Below are positions 9,706-17,364 of a DNA stretch of 64,000 nt, one piece after another (position 1 is the stretch's first letter; each line of letters starts with the position of its first letter). The notes below the pieces were generated by a model, which worked only from the letters and a program-made list of their open reading frames with translations, searched no databases and had not been told where the DNA came from. The position numbers and the translations under genes are program-made. This stretch comes from an uncultured Oscillospiraceae bacterium (GTDB taxonomy: Bacteria; Bacillota; Clostridia; Oscillospirales; Acutalibacteraceae), in assembly GCA_900543795.1 (NCBI GenBank), contig UQSH01000005.1, positions 6,459 to 70,458 on the forward strand, given 5' to 3'.

Positions 9706-9734
9706 TTGATTTCACGCTTATTATGTGATAGTAT
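9706..9734 (+). promoter_or_regulatory. Predicted promoter of rpsB-tsf
   Basis: TTGATT (9706-9711), 17 bases, TAGTAT (9729-9734). It lies 125 bases before the rpsB start, leaving room for the structured leader. The -10 region is flanked by TTATGTG (9721-9727) and CACATTA (9742-9748), an imperfect inverted repeat that is also found around the hisZ-hisG promoter. Confidence 0.6.
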
Positions 9735-9767
9735 ATTTCAGCACATTAATTATATTTTCAGTGCAAA

Positions 9768-9829
9768 CCACACATTGCGCCTTAATCCCAAGGTTATAAA
9801 AAAGGGGATTATGCCATAGGGTGCGGTGG
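9768..9829 (+). ncRNA. Structured 5' leader of rpsB, possible r-protein autoregulatory element
   Basis: The outer arms CCAC (9768-9771) plus GCGCC (9777-9781) pair with GGTGC (9820-9824) plus GTGG (9826-9829), leaving an asymmetric bulge. An inner stem AATCCC (9784-9789) pairs with GGGATT (9805-9810). The fold ends just before the rpsB ribosome site GGAGG (9845-9849). S2 operons in bacteria are often controlled by a leader that binds S2; that this one does so is inference. Confidence 0.45.
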
Positions 9830-9858
9830 AGGTAAAACCTTAAAGGAGGAAAAATCAA

Positions 9859-10599
9859 ATGGCAAATGTAGTTTCAATGAAGCAGCTTCTCGAAGCAGGT
9901 GTTCATTTCGGACATCAAACAAGAAGATGGAATCCCAAAATGGCTGAGTACATCTTCACGGAGCGTAACGGCATCTATATCATCGACCTTCAAAAAACAG
10001 TTAAGAAGCTCGACGAAGCATATATGTTCGTTCGCGACCTCGCAGCAGAGGGAGGCTCAATCATCTTTGTAGGAACAAAGAAGCAGGCTCAGGAATCTGT
10101 AAAGGAAGAGGCAGAGCGTTGCGCAATGCCTTATGTAAATGCCCGTTGGCTCGGCGGTATGCTTACTAACTTTAAAACCATCCGCGGCAGAGTAGGCCGT
10201 CTTGCACAGCTCAAGAAGATGCGTGAGGACGGAACCTTCGATCTTCTTCCAAAGAAGGAGGTTGCAGGTCTTGAGCTTGAAATCGAAAAGCTTGAAAAGT
10301 ATCTCGGCGGTATCACCGAAATGAAAAAGGTTCCGGATGCAATGTTCATCGTTGATCCCCGCAAGGAAAGAATTGCAGTATCAGAGGCAATGAAGCTCGG
10401 TCTTCCGATCGTTGCTATTGTTGACACAAACTGTGATCCTGATGAAATTGATTATGTTATCCCGGGAAATGACGACGCTATCCGTGCCGTAAAGCTTATC
10501 GCAGGCGCAATCGCTTCTGCAGTTATCGAGGGCAGAGACGGTCAGGATACTGCTGCTGAGGAAGCAGAAGAAGCTCCCGCAGAAGCAACAGAGGAATAA
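9859..10599 (+). CDS. rpsB: 30S ribosomal protein S2
   Basis: Small-subunit ribosomal protein, assembled late near the platform of the 30S subunit. The 246-aa product opens with the S2 signature: [13 protein letters not shown] (residues 17-29), IDLQKT, and then GTKKQAQ and RWLGGMLTN. The extreme C-terminus is an acidic Glu/Ala tail, common in Firmicutes. The ribosome site GGAGG is strong and well spaced. It is followed after 38 bases by tsf, the near-universal partner, and both probably run from the promoter at 9706. Confidence 0.99.
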   Translation: MANVVSMKQLLEAGVHFGHQTRRWNPKMAEYIFTERNGIYIIDLQKTVKKLDEAYMFVRDLAAEGGSIIFVGTKKQAQESVKEEAERCAMPYVNARWLGGMLTNFKTIRGRVGRLAQLKKMREDGTFDLLPKKEVAGLELEIEKLEKYLGGITEMKKVPDAMFIVDPRKERIAVSEAMKLGLPIVAIVDTNCDPDEIDYVIPGNDDAIRAVKLIAGAIASAVIEGRDGQDTAAEEAEEAPAEATEE

Positions 10600-10637
10600 T
10601 TATAAATTAAACTTAATATCAGTTTGGAGGAATAAAT

Positions 10638-11576
10638 ATGTCATTCACAGCTCAGGATGTTAAAGCGCTTCGTGAAAAAACGGGCGTTGGTATGATGGAG
10701 TGCAAAAAGGCTCTTACCGAAGCAGACGGAGATATGGACAAGGCTGTTGATTATCTTCGTGAAAGAGGACTTGCCGCTGCACAGAAAAAGGCTTCAAGAA
10801 TTGCCGCAGAGGGCGTTGTTCTTTCTTATGCAGATGCAGACGCTAAAAAGGGTGTTGTTATTGAGGTTAATTCGGAAACAGATTTCGTTGCTAAAAACGA
10901 AAAGTTTGTTGCTTTCGTAACAGATTGTGCAAAAACAATTATCGCAACAGGCGTTAAAACCGTTGAAGAGCTCACAGCAGCAGAATATATGGGAACAGGC
11001 AGAACTGTTGCCGAAACCCTTAACGACCTTATCCTTTCAATCGGCGAGAATATGAAAATTCGCCGCTTTGAGGTTATGGACGGCGTTGTTTCAACCTATG
11101 TTCACGCAGGCGGTTCAGTTGGCGTTATGGTTGGCTTCGATGTTGCAGACGATTCAAAGGCTGCAACCGCAGAGTTTGCAGATATGGGCAAAAATGTTGC
11201 AATGCAGGTTGCCGCAATGAGCCCTGCTTATCTTGATGAAGCGTCTGTTCCGGCAGAGGTTGTTGAGCACGAGCAGAGCATCCTTGCTTCTCAAATGAAG
11301 GAAGATCCGAAAATGGCTTCAAAGCCCGATGCAGTTCTTGCTAAGATTGCCGCAGGTAAAATGGGCAAGTATTATAAAGAAAATTGCCTTGTTGATCAGG
11401 AATTTGTTCGTTCCGATCTCTTCCAGGGCTCAGTTAAGGGCTATGTTGATTCGGTTGCAAAGGCACTCGGAACAGAAATTAAAATTTCTGCTTTCATCCG
11501 TATGACAAGAGGCGAAGGCCTTGAAAAGCGCCAAGAAAACTTCGCAGAGGAAATCGCAAAGCAAATCAACGGCTAA
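10638..11576 (+). CDS. tsf: Translation elongation factor Ts
   Basis: Guanine-nucleotide exchange factor for EF-Tu. It has the N-terminal UBA-like segment with LREKTGVGMMECKKAL (residues 11-26), then NSETDFVAKN, the region that meets EF-Tu. At 312 aa it is complete. The last codons (...AKQING), the spacer and the terminator are duplicated about 1.66 kb downstream (13220-13281). tsf itself looks intact; only its tail is copied. Confidence 0.99.
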   Translation: MSFTAQDVKALREKTGVGMMECKKALTEADGDMDKAVDYLRERGLAAAQKKASRIAAEGVVLSYADADAKKGVVIEVNSETDFVAKNEKFVAFVTDCAKTIIATGVKTVEELTAAEYMGTGRTVAETLNDLILSIGENMKIRRFEVMDGVVSTYVHAGGSVGVMVGFDVADDSKAATAEFADMGKNVAMQVAAMSPAYLDEASVPAEVVEHEQSILASQMKEDPKMASKPDAVLAKIAAGKMGKYYKENCLVDQEFVRSDLFQGSVKGYVDSVAKALGTEIKISAFIRMTRGEGLEKRQENFAEEIAKQING

Positions 11577-11619
11577 TCTAATAACAATCAAGAGCAGGTC
11601 ATTGGCCTGCTCTTTTTTT
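11557..11619 (+). repeat. tsf-tail direct repeat, copy 1
   Basis: Last six codons and stop of tsf, the spacer, and the terminator. It matches 13220-13281 except for one missing base and two substitutions. The two copies bound the segment with the IS relic and the lipoprotein gene. Confidence 0.85.
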
Positions 11620-11620
11620 T
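11591..11620 (+). terminator. Rho-independent terminator of rpsB-tsf
   Basis: AGAGCAGG (11591-11598) pairs with CCTGCTCT (11606-11613) around a 7-base loop and is followed by seven further T. The same hairpin recurs at 13253-13281. Confidence 0.93.
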
Positions 11621-11643
11621 GCATTTATTTAACTAATAAGTAG

Positions 11644-11770
11644 AGAAACCATGACAAAACCGAGGAAGTTATAGAAAAGTACATACAAATCAGCTTGAAG
11701 AAGATTTACAAATAACCAAACATCACTCAAAGAGTGTGTAGCCCCGTTCATGGGCAACAAGAATAAGTAA
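11644..11770 (+). pseudogene. IS200/IS605-type TnpA (Y1 transposase) C-terminal relic, frameshifted
   Basis: Three short stretches in three frames line up as one IS200-type transposase tail. RNHDKTEEVIEKYIQ is encoded at 11644-11688, QLEED at 11691-11705, and NNQTSLKECVAPFMGNKNK plus stop at 11711-11770. IS200 TnpA proteins typically end with an IxxYIxxQ helix followed by a SLKEYxxPFxG tail, which the joined reading resembles. At least two frameshifts and the absence of the N-terminal HUH domain show the gene is dead. The left part, including any left end, is missing; the relic begins right after the tsf terminator. Alignment is by eye only. Confidence 0.7.
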
Positions 11771-11782
11771 GCAAAAGAAAAA

Positions 11783-11907
11783 CAGCCCCACGAGAGGGGC
11801 TGCTTGAAACAGTAATGCGATGCCAAACTTCAGTGCCGACTTTCAGTCGGCAAGCTGGTAGTCGGCCAGTATAGGGCTTGTGCAAACCACCGGTTCAACC
11901 GGTGGTT
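11783..11907 (+). mobile_element. Right-end region of decayed IS200/IS605 element with hairpins
   Basis: Three hairpins follow the TnpA relic: CAGCCCC/GGGGCTG (11783-11802), GCCGACT/AGTCGGC (11835-11851, with a competing AGTCGGC at 11860-11866), and a perfect 10-bp stem AACCACCGGT with loop TCA (11885-11907). IS200/IS605 elements end in subterminal palindromes read as single-stranded hairpins by TnpA, and the last one is placed and shaped like such a right end. About 90 bases between it and the lipoprotein stop codon hold nothing I recognise. Confidence 0.6.
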
Positions 11908-11998
11908 ATGATTTTGCTACTCATAGAAAGTGTTAGATTTTATAAGCCTTTAATATGTGCTTTCAATAAAAGCTTTCTTTAAAATTTGATGATTTAGT

Positions 11999-13042
11999 TT
12001 ATTTTGCTCCGCGAAGCAATATGTTTAACATCTCATCATATTGTTCTGACGATACCATAAATATTTCACTAAATCCGTTGCTATTTGTGTAAAGAAATTT
12101 AGTGTTTTCGGCTTTATATTCATATACCTTTTCATATTGATTATAGTCTTCAGTCCTATCTATATAGGATTTATCAATGCTTCTAATAATATCTTCGATG
12201 TTGTCAGGCGTTGTCGCAGTTAATCCGCCATAAAGCTCAAACGTATTTTCCTTATATTCAGTGTTTGATAAAACAGCTAACATACCAACAATTTCACAAT
12301 CACGAAGCTTACAAGCAGAGTTTGTTTTGTTTTGGAAATAAACATAAATTCCATTTCCATCATTACCAACATAAGGAATTATAAATCCTGTTTCTTTTGG
12401 CTGAACCATTTCGTCGTATGATATTTCATCATATTCACAGTCGAAGTGTTCGCCGATAATTTGATTATCGACAACGTTATATAATGTAAGCGCATAAATA
12501 AGGAAATTCTTGTCTTTGAATACTTCAATCTTATCACCTAATGCAAAAATATTTCCCATATATTTGAATTCATATCCTTTAACCGCTCTTGTTTCAGAAC
12601 CGAAGATATAGTTAGGATCACCTATATTATATTGGTCTTTTTCGGTTGTTGTTTCAGCATGTGATACAGAAATTAGTTTTGAATGAATGTAAAACATTAT
12701 AGGTTCCTCGGTAGTGTGTCCAATTGCTGTTGTGTGTGCTACTACTATATCGCCTTCTTCACAGTCAACATGTTCTTCAAATTGAAAAAAGAAATCATTA
12801 GCAGCACCAAGAGTAGAGTAGTTAGTTTCAGCGTTTGTGATAACTGATGTTACCACAAATGTAACATCCTTATCAATGTTACTAATATCTGTTGCATTAG
12901 CAATAACCGATTTACGAAAATCTTCGTAATTCATTGCAGAGCTTTCATTGCTTGATTCGCTTTCGTTTGCACATGCACTTACAGAGAATGCAAGTGCTGC
13001 AACAAGTAGCAGAGCGGTTAGTTTCTTTAATGTTTTTTTCAT
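11999..13042 (-). CDS. Putative lipoprotein of unknown function
   Basis: A 347-aa exported lipoprotein. A Lys-rich start, a hydrophobic segment and the lipobox FSVSAC put the lipidated Cys near residue 24, followed by a Ser/Glu-rich linker. The mature part has no domain I recognise. It is on the opposite strand to its neighbours, has its own promoter (13071-13099), and lies between the two tsf-tail copies. Its codon use differs from the flanking housekeeping genes, with more GTA, ACA and GAA and fewer GTT, which suggests a different origin. The ribosome site AAAGGAGA lies just before the ATG. Confidence 0.8.
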   Translation of the reverse strand: MKKTLKKLTALLLVAALAFSVSACANESESSNESSAMNYEDFRKSVIANATDISNIDKDVTFVVTSVITNAETNYSTLGAANDFFFQFEEHVDCEEGDIVVAHTTAIGHTTEEPIMFYIHSKLISVSHAETTTEKDQYNIGDPNYIFGSETRAVKGYEFKYMGNIFALGDKIEVFKDKNFLIYALTLYNVVDNQIIGEHFDCEYDEISYDEMVQPKETGFIIPYVGNDGNGIYVYFQNKTNSACKLRDCEIVGMLAVLSNTEYKENTFELYGGLTATTPDNIEDIIRSIDKSYIDRTEDYNQYEKVYEYKAENTKFLYTNSNGFSEIFMVSSEQYDEMLNILLRGAK

Positions 13043-13070
13043 GCTTTATCTCCTTTTTTCATTTTCATCC

Positions 13071-13099
13071 ATTATAACACTAATTTATAATTATATCAA
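13071..13099 (-). promoter_or_regulatory. Predicted promoter of the lipoprotein gene
   Basis: Minus strand: TTGATA (13094-13099), 17 bases, TATAAT (13071-13076). It is close to consensus and sits about 30 bases upstream of the ATG. Confidence 0.75.
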
Positions 13100-13219
13100 T
13101 AATCTGTTTTTGTGAAGTTTATATTGATGATTTAGATTGTCAATATAGTTTTAGTGATTGACCATTTTCTAAATGTCAAATTGGCAAAACAAATTTTATA
13201 ACATATTAAGAAAACTTCA

Positions 13220-13281
13220 CAAAGCAAATAACGGCTAATCAAATAACAATCAAGAGCAGGTCATCGGCCTGCTCTTTTTTT
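13220..13281 (+). repeat. tsf-tail direct repeat, copy 2, with duplicated terminator
   Basis: A near-copy of 11557-11619: the last tsf codons (with one base missing, so out of frame), the stop, the spacer, and a full hairpin AGAGCAGG/CCTGCTCT (13253-13275) with a T-run. No coding frame leads into it. A further 13-base fragment AACAATCAAGAGC recurs at 13298-13310. The rest of the gap up to the promoter at 13458 holds only AT-rich sequence and a weak stem around 13377-13403. Confidence 0.85.
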
Positions 13282-13457
13282 ACAGAAATATATCTTGAAC
13301 AATCAAGAGCTGCTCCTTAATATGTATGATTGTAATATTGAAAAATACAAATAATATATCGAGATGTCGTTTAACCACAGAGAAGGCTTTGCTCCTTTTG
13401 TGTTTCACTTAATTTAGTTTTTTTAATTTCAATATCTATTTACAAATTCGTTATTAT

Positions 13458-13486
13458 TTGATATAATCAATATAGATTATTATAAT
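13458..13486 (+). promoter_or_regulatory. Predicted promoter of the BspA-like gene
   Basis: TTGATA (13458-13463), 17 bases, TATAAT (13481-13486). The strong ribosome site AGGAGG (13503-13508) follows, leaving a very short leader. Confidence 0.78.
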
Positions 13487-13513
13487 TTTTTACATATATT
13501 TCAGGAGGTTGTT

Positions 13514-15889
13514 ATGAAAAAAAGATTACTCTCATTTGCTCTTGCGTTTGCGCTTGTCGTTGCAACGCTTTTGAGCTTTCAAACAACTGCTTTGTATGCT
13601 GCAACCCCGTCAAGCGGCACCTGCGGTTTATCTGCAACTTATACCTTTGATTCCGCAACCCACACATTAACGATAACAGGCAACGGCTCAACAAAGGATT
13701 ACGGCGTAACAGGGTTTAACCGTGTTCCATGGTATGATGACAGGGGAACGATAACCACCGTTATAATTAACGGAAATATAACCGGAATAGGCGCAAGAGC
13801 ATTTTATCAAATGACTGCTCTTGAAGCTGTTGAAATAAACAGTCCTCTTGCCACCATAGGCGAATATGCCTTTTCCGAAAGCCCTGCCTTAAAAACAATA
13901 ACCCTGCCGAGCACGGTAACCACAATCGGCACCGCCGCCTTTAAGGATTGCACAGGGCTGACAACGGTTAATTTTACCGAAGGACTAACAACTATTGAAT
14001 CGGCAGCATTCAAGGGCTGCACATCTCTTCAAGGTGTAGCATTTCCAAACAGCTTAACAACCATTGGCGGTAAAGTTGCCGAATTAGGTGCTTTTCAGGA
14101 CTGCACAAGCCTTGCAACGGTAACCTATGGAACAGGCTTAACCTCAACGGGAAAATACACCTTCTATAATTGCGGCGTAACAACTATTAATTTCAGCGAA
14201 ACAATCACAACCGTTGACGATTATTGCTTCTATGGATGCAAGTTAAAAACTCTTGTTTTACCGGAGCAGATAACCTCTATCAATATAAGGTCCTTTGCAA
14301 ATAATTTCAGCCTAACGGAAGCAACAATTTCAAACAGCGAATGTGCTTTCAACGGAATAATAGGCGAGGATCCGTTCAACGGAAGTCAGCAGAGCCTTAT
14401 TATAAAAGGCCATTCACACTCAACGGCTCAAACATACGCAGAGGAAAAGGGATATACCTTTCAAACCATTGACCCCTGTGCACACGAAAACACAACGGAG
14501 AATGTAACTAAGGAAGCAACCTGCACTGAGGCGGGAGAAAAGCAAATTGTTTGCTCGGATTGCGGAGAAATTGTTAAAACAGTTGCAATTGACGCTCTCG
14601 GCCACGATTTCCAAACTGTTGAAACCCTAACCAATTCCGAGAACGGACACACTTATGAGTATCAAGCGTGTTCACGCTGCGGTGCTGAAAACACAAATAT
14701 AACCCATGATAGCTGGGTTGAGGGATATTATACGCAAACAACAACTGCCACCTGCGAAAGGGGAGGAACAACAAAAAAGACCTGCAATATTTGTGAAAAA
14801 ACATCAACTCAAATCACAACAAAGCTCGGTCATAATGTTGAAGAATACACAAGCGAAACTCCTGCAACCTGCACAACCGACGGAAGCAAAACAGGCACCT
14901 GCACAAGATGCTCACAGGTGGTAACCGTAACAATTCCCGCAACAGGACATACCGAAGAGATTATATCCGAAAGAACTGAAAACGGACATACCTACACAAC
15001 ATATCATTGCACCGCTTGCGACGAAACAAGAGACAGCCTCACCCATAATGAATGGATTGAGGGATTTTATACCGTTTCTCCTGTTTCAACGCCAACATGC
15101 ACATCAAACGGCTCTGAGGAGTGGACCTGCACTATTTGCGGAGAGATTAAAACAGTAACTCTCAACAGAACAGGTCATTCATACGATGAGGGCGTTGTAA
15201 CAAAGGAACCAACCTGCACAGAAAACGGAACTAAAACCTTTACCTGTGCAAATTGCGGCAATTCATACAACGAACCAATAAGCTCCCTCGGCCATAGCTA
15301 CGGTGAAGAGGTTTTTGAAAAGGAGCCAACGTGCACTGAAATGGGAACGGTTTCAAAAACCTGCTCAAGATGCGGAACAAAATCTTCGTCCTCTGTTCCT
15401 GCTTTGGGACATACGGTTACGGGTGCAGAGGATTATACCGTTGTTGCCGAGGCAACCTGCACCGAAACGGGACTCGAAGCAGGCACCTGCACAAGATGCG
15501 GCACGGCTGACTGTCAGGTAACTATTGCGGCACTCGGTCATAACTACGATACTGAAAATGCAACCGTTATAACTGCCCCAACCTGCACTCAAAAGGGAAC
15601 GGCGTTTGCAACATGCACACGCTGCGGCGAAGCAAGCGAGATAACGCTTAACGCAACCGGGCACAATTATCGCTATTCGTCTATGGCAACAACAACTCTT
15701 GGCACAACTCTTTATTACACCTGTACTGCTTGTTCAAATCAAACCTCAATGCTTCAAACGGCGGTTAAAACAAGCTTTGTGCTTTATTGGAATGCGAAAA
15801 CCGCAGATGTTGCAACAGGCTATCTTTATGATGTTAATTATGACGGCTATATAACCATACGTGATTATTCAATCATTATGGGCCATTAA
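13514..15889 (+). CDS. Secreted BspA-like leucine-rich-repeat protein with Cys-rich repeats and half-dockerin-like end
   Basis: A 791-aa exported protein. Residues 1-29 are a signal peptide ending near ALYA. Residues about 35-305 form BspA-type (LRR_5) repeats with recurring IGxxAFxxC and L..VxxPxxLTTIG patterns. Residues about 318-735 contain roughly eight repeats of the form ATCTxxGxxxxxCxxCGxxxxxxxxALGH, plus three shorter CxxC variants. The C-terminus carries a single EF-hand-like loop, DVNYDGYITIRDYSII, resembling one half of a type I dockerin. BspA-like proteins are cell-surface or secreted binding proteins in gut bacteria; the ligand is unknown. No LPxTG anchor is present. It is monocistronic, with its own promoter and terminator. 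Confidence 0.88.
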   Translation: MKKRLLSFALAFALVVATLLSFQTTALYAATPSSGTCGLSATYTFDSATHTLTITGNGSTKDYGVTGFNRVPWYDDRGTITTVIINGNITGIGARAFYQMTALEAVEINSPLATIGEYAFSESPALKTITLPSTVTTIGTAAFKDCTGLTTVNFTEGLTTIESAAFKGCTSLQGVAFPNSLTTIGGKVAELGAFQDCTSLATVTYGTGLTSTGKYTFYNCGVTTINFSETITTVDDYCFYGCKLKTLVLPEQITSINIRSFANNFSLTEATISNSECAFNGIIGEDPFNGSQQSLIIKGHSHSTAQTYAEEKGYTFQTIDPCAHENTTENVTKEATCTEAGEKQIVCSDCGEIVKTVAIDALGHDFQTVETLTNSENGHTYEYQACSRCGAENTNITHDSWVEGYYTQTTTATCERGGTTKKTCNICEKTSTQITTKLGHNVEEYTSETPATCTTDGSKTGTCTRCSQVVTVTIPATGHTEEIISERTENGHTYTTYHCTACDETRDSLTHNEWIEGFYTVSPVSTPTCTSNGSEEWTCTICGEIKTVTLNRTGHSYDEGVVTKEPTCTENGTKTFTCANCGNSYNEPISSLGHSYGEEVFEKEPTCTEMGTVSKTCSRCGTKSSSSVPALGHTVTGAEDYTVVAEATCTETGLEAGTCTRCGTADCQVTIAALGHNYDTENATVITAPTCTQKGTAFATCTRCGEASEITLNATGHNYRYSSMATTTLGTTLYYTCTACSNQTSMLQTAVKTSFVLYWNAKTADVATGYLYDVNYDGYITIRDYSIIMGH

Positions 15890-15893
15890 TAAC

Positions 15894-15927
15894 AAAAAAA
15901 GACGGTAAATTTTTACCGTCTTTTTTT
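15894..15927 (+). terminator. Terminator of the BspA-like gene
   Basis: AAAAAAAGACGGTAAA pairs with TTTACCGTCTTTTTTT around a 2-base loop, immediately after the stop codon. Confidence 0.92.
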
Positions 15928-15937
15928 GTTAATTCTA

Positions 15938-15966
15938 TTTACTTTGCTTATAAAATATATTAAAAT
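15938..15966 (+). promoter_or_regulatory. Predicted promoter of the pyrH-frr-uppS run
   Basis: TTTACT (15938-15943), 17 bases, TAAAAT (15961-15966), 50 bases before pyrH. The -35 element is weak. Confidence 0.5.
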
Positions 15967-16016
15967 ATAAAAAATAAAGTAAATATCCGTTATCGGAGTA
16001 AAGCAGAGGTATAATT

Positions 16017-16724
16017 ATGGATGTAGCTTATAAAAGAGTTTTACTGAAGCTTTCCGGCGAGGTGCTCGCAGGAAGCAAGGGAACGGGAATAGACGGCGAA
16101 ACGGTTGTCAGTATCTGCAAATCCGTAAAAAAGGTTGCAGACCTCGGAGTTGAGGTTGCCATTGTTGTCGGCGGCGGAAACTTTTGGCGAGGAAGAACAA
16201 GCGAGGGAATGGACAGAGCACGCGCAGACCATATAGGAATGCTTGCAACGGCAATGAACTCTCTTGCTCTTTGCGACGCACTTGAACAGCTCGGAGCAGA
16301 TGTAAGAGTGCAAACTGCAATCGAAATGAGGCAGATTGCCGAGCCGTATATCAGAAACAGAGCAACACGCCATCTTGAAAAAGGCAGAATTGTTATTTTC
16401 GGATGCGGAACGGGCTCACCGTTTTTCTCAACAGATACAGCCGCCGCTTTAAGAAGCGTTGAAATAAATGCAGACGCACTTTTAAAGGCAACTAATGTTG
16501 ACGGCGTTTACGACAAGGACCCAAACAAGTATGATGATGCTGTTAAGTTTGATAAGGTAACCTTCAAAGAGGTTATTAACAGAGACCTTAAGGTTATGGA
16601 TTCAACGGCATTTTCACTTTGCAAGGATAACGATATGTCTATAATCGTTTTCAATCTTGATGATCCCGATAATATCGTTAGAGCTGTTAGAGGCGAAAAT
16701 ATCGGAACAACAGTTCAAAATTAA
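16017..16724 (+). CDS. pyrH: UMP kinase
   Basis: Phosphorylates UMP to UDP in pyrimidine nucleotide synthesis. Amino-acid-kinase fold, 235 aa. KLSGEVLAG is near residue 10, GGGNFWRG and [15 protein letters not shown] bind the nucleotide phosphates, and [10 protein letters not shown] is near the C-terminal third. It starts the conserved pyrH-frr-uppS-cdsA-dxr-rseP-ispG-polC order typical of Firmicutes. GAGGT lies upstream of the ATG. Regulation by UTP/GTP is a family property. Confidence 0.98.
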   Translation: MDVAYKRVLLKLSGEVLAGSKGTGIDGETVVSICKSVKKVADLGVEVAIVVGGGNFWRGRTSEGMDRARADHIGMLATAMNSLALCDALEQLGADVRVQTAIEMRQIAEPYIRNRATRHLEKGRIVIFGCGTGSPFFSTDTAAALRSVEINADALLKATNVDGVYDKDPNKYDDAVKFDKVTFKEVINRDLKVMDSTAFSLCKDNDMSIIVFNLDDPDNIVRAVRGENIGTTVQN

Positions 16725-16743
16725 TTAAAGAGAGGTAAAAATT

Positions 16744-17298
16744 ATGGAAGCAGTATTCAGCAAAACAAAGGAAAAAATGGAAAAATGCCTTAACAGTCTT
16801 GAAAGAGATTACAAGGCAATTCGTGCAGGAAGAGCAAATCCCGCTATATTAGACAGAGTAACCGTTGATTATTACGGCACTCCAACTCCGATAAATCAGA
16901 TGGCGGCTATCAGCGTTCCCGAGCCGAGAATGCTTATGATTCAGCCGTGGGACGCTTCAACCCTTAAAGAAATCGAAAAAGCCATAAACACCGCTGAAAT
17001 AGGAATTAATCCCAGCAACGACGGAAAGGCTATCCGCCTTGTTTTTCCGCCTCTTACCGAGGAACGCAGAAAAGAGCTTGTTAAGGATATAGCAAAGCGC
17101 TCCGAGGAAGCAAAGGTTGCAATAAGAAATGTTCGCCGCGACGCTATGGACGATATAAAAAAGCTTAAAAAGAACAACGAGATAACGGAGGACGACCAAA
17201 AAACAGGCGAAAAGAAGCTTCAGGATATAACCGACAGCTATGTAAAAGAAGCAGAGGAAATGGAAAAGAAAAAGGAGCAGGAAATCCTTTCTATCTAA
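16744..17298 (+). CDS. frr: Ribosome recycling factor
   Basis: Splits post-termination ribosomes together with EF-G. The 184-aa product has the RRF core IRAGRANPAILD (residues 27-38), VDYYGTPTPINQMA and RRDAMDDIKK, with a long helical C-terminal domain. It starts 19 bases after pyrH with AGAGG upstream and is followed by a hairpin before uppS. Confidence 0.98.
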   Translation: MEAVFSKTKEKMEKCLNSLERDYKAIRAGRANPAILDRVTVDYYGTPTPINQMAAISVPEPRMLMIQPWDASTLKEIEKAINTAEIGINPSNDGKAIRLVFPPLTEERRKELVKDIAKRSEEAKVAIRNVRRDAMDDIKKLKKNNEITEDDQKTGEKKLQDITDSYVKEAEEMEKKKEQEILSI

Positions 17299-17316
17299 TT
17301 GTTTATTATCAGAAAA

Positions 17317-17336
17317 GGCGGAGCAGCAACTCCGCC
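17317..17336 (+). terminator. GC-rich hairpin between frr and uppS
   Basis: GGCGGAG pairs with CTCCGCC around CAGCAA. The T-content afterwards is interrupted, so it may only partly terminate and could adjust expression of the downstream envelope genes relative to pyrH-frr. Confidence 0.5.
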
Positions 17337-17364
17337 GTTCTGTCATTTTTAAAGGAGAAAAGCA

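Noticed and set aside
11629..11826. 65-codon open frame on the minus strand after tsf
   Set aside because: It is antisense to the transposase relic, with no ribosome site and no recognisable product.
11783..11907. Guide RNA (omega/reRNA type) of a TnpB or IscB system
   Set aside because: The hairpins fit an IS200/IS605 right end, but no tnpB or iscB sequence is present and the adjacent relic is TnpA, so there is no basis for a guide RNA.
14500..15680. CRISPR-like repeat array in the repeated stretch
   Set aside because: The periodicity is that of protein repeats (CxxC modules) in one open frame; DNA units are diverged and there are no spacers.
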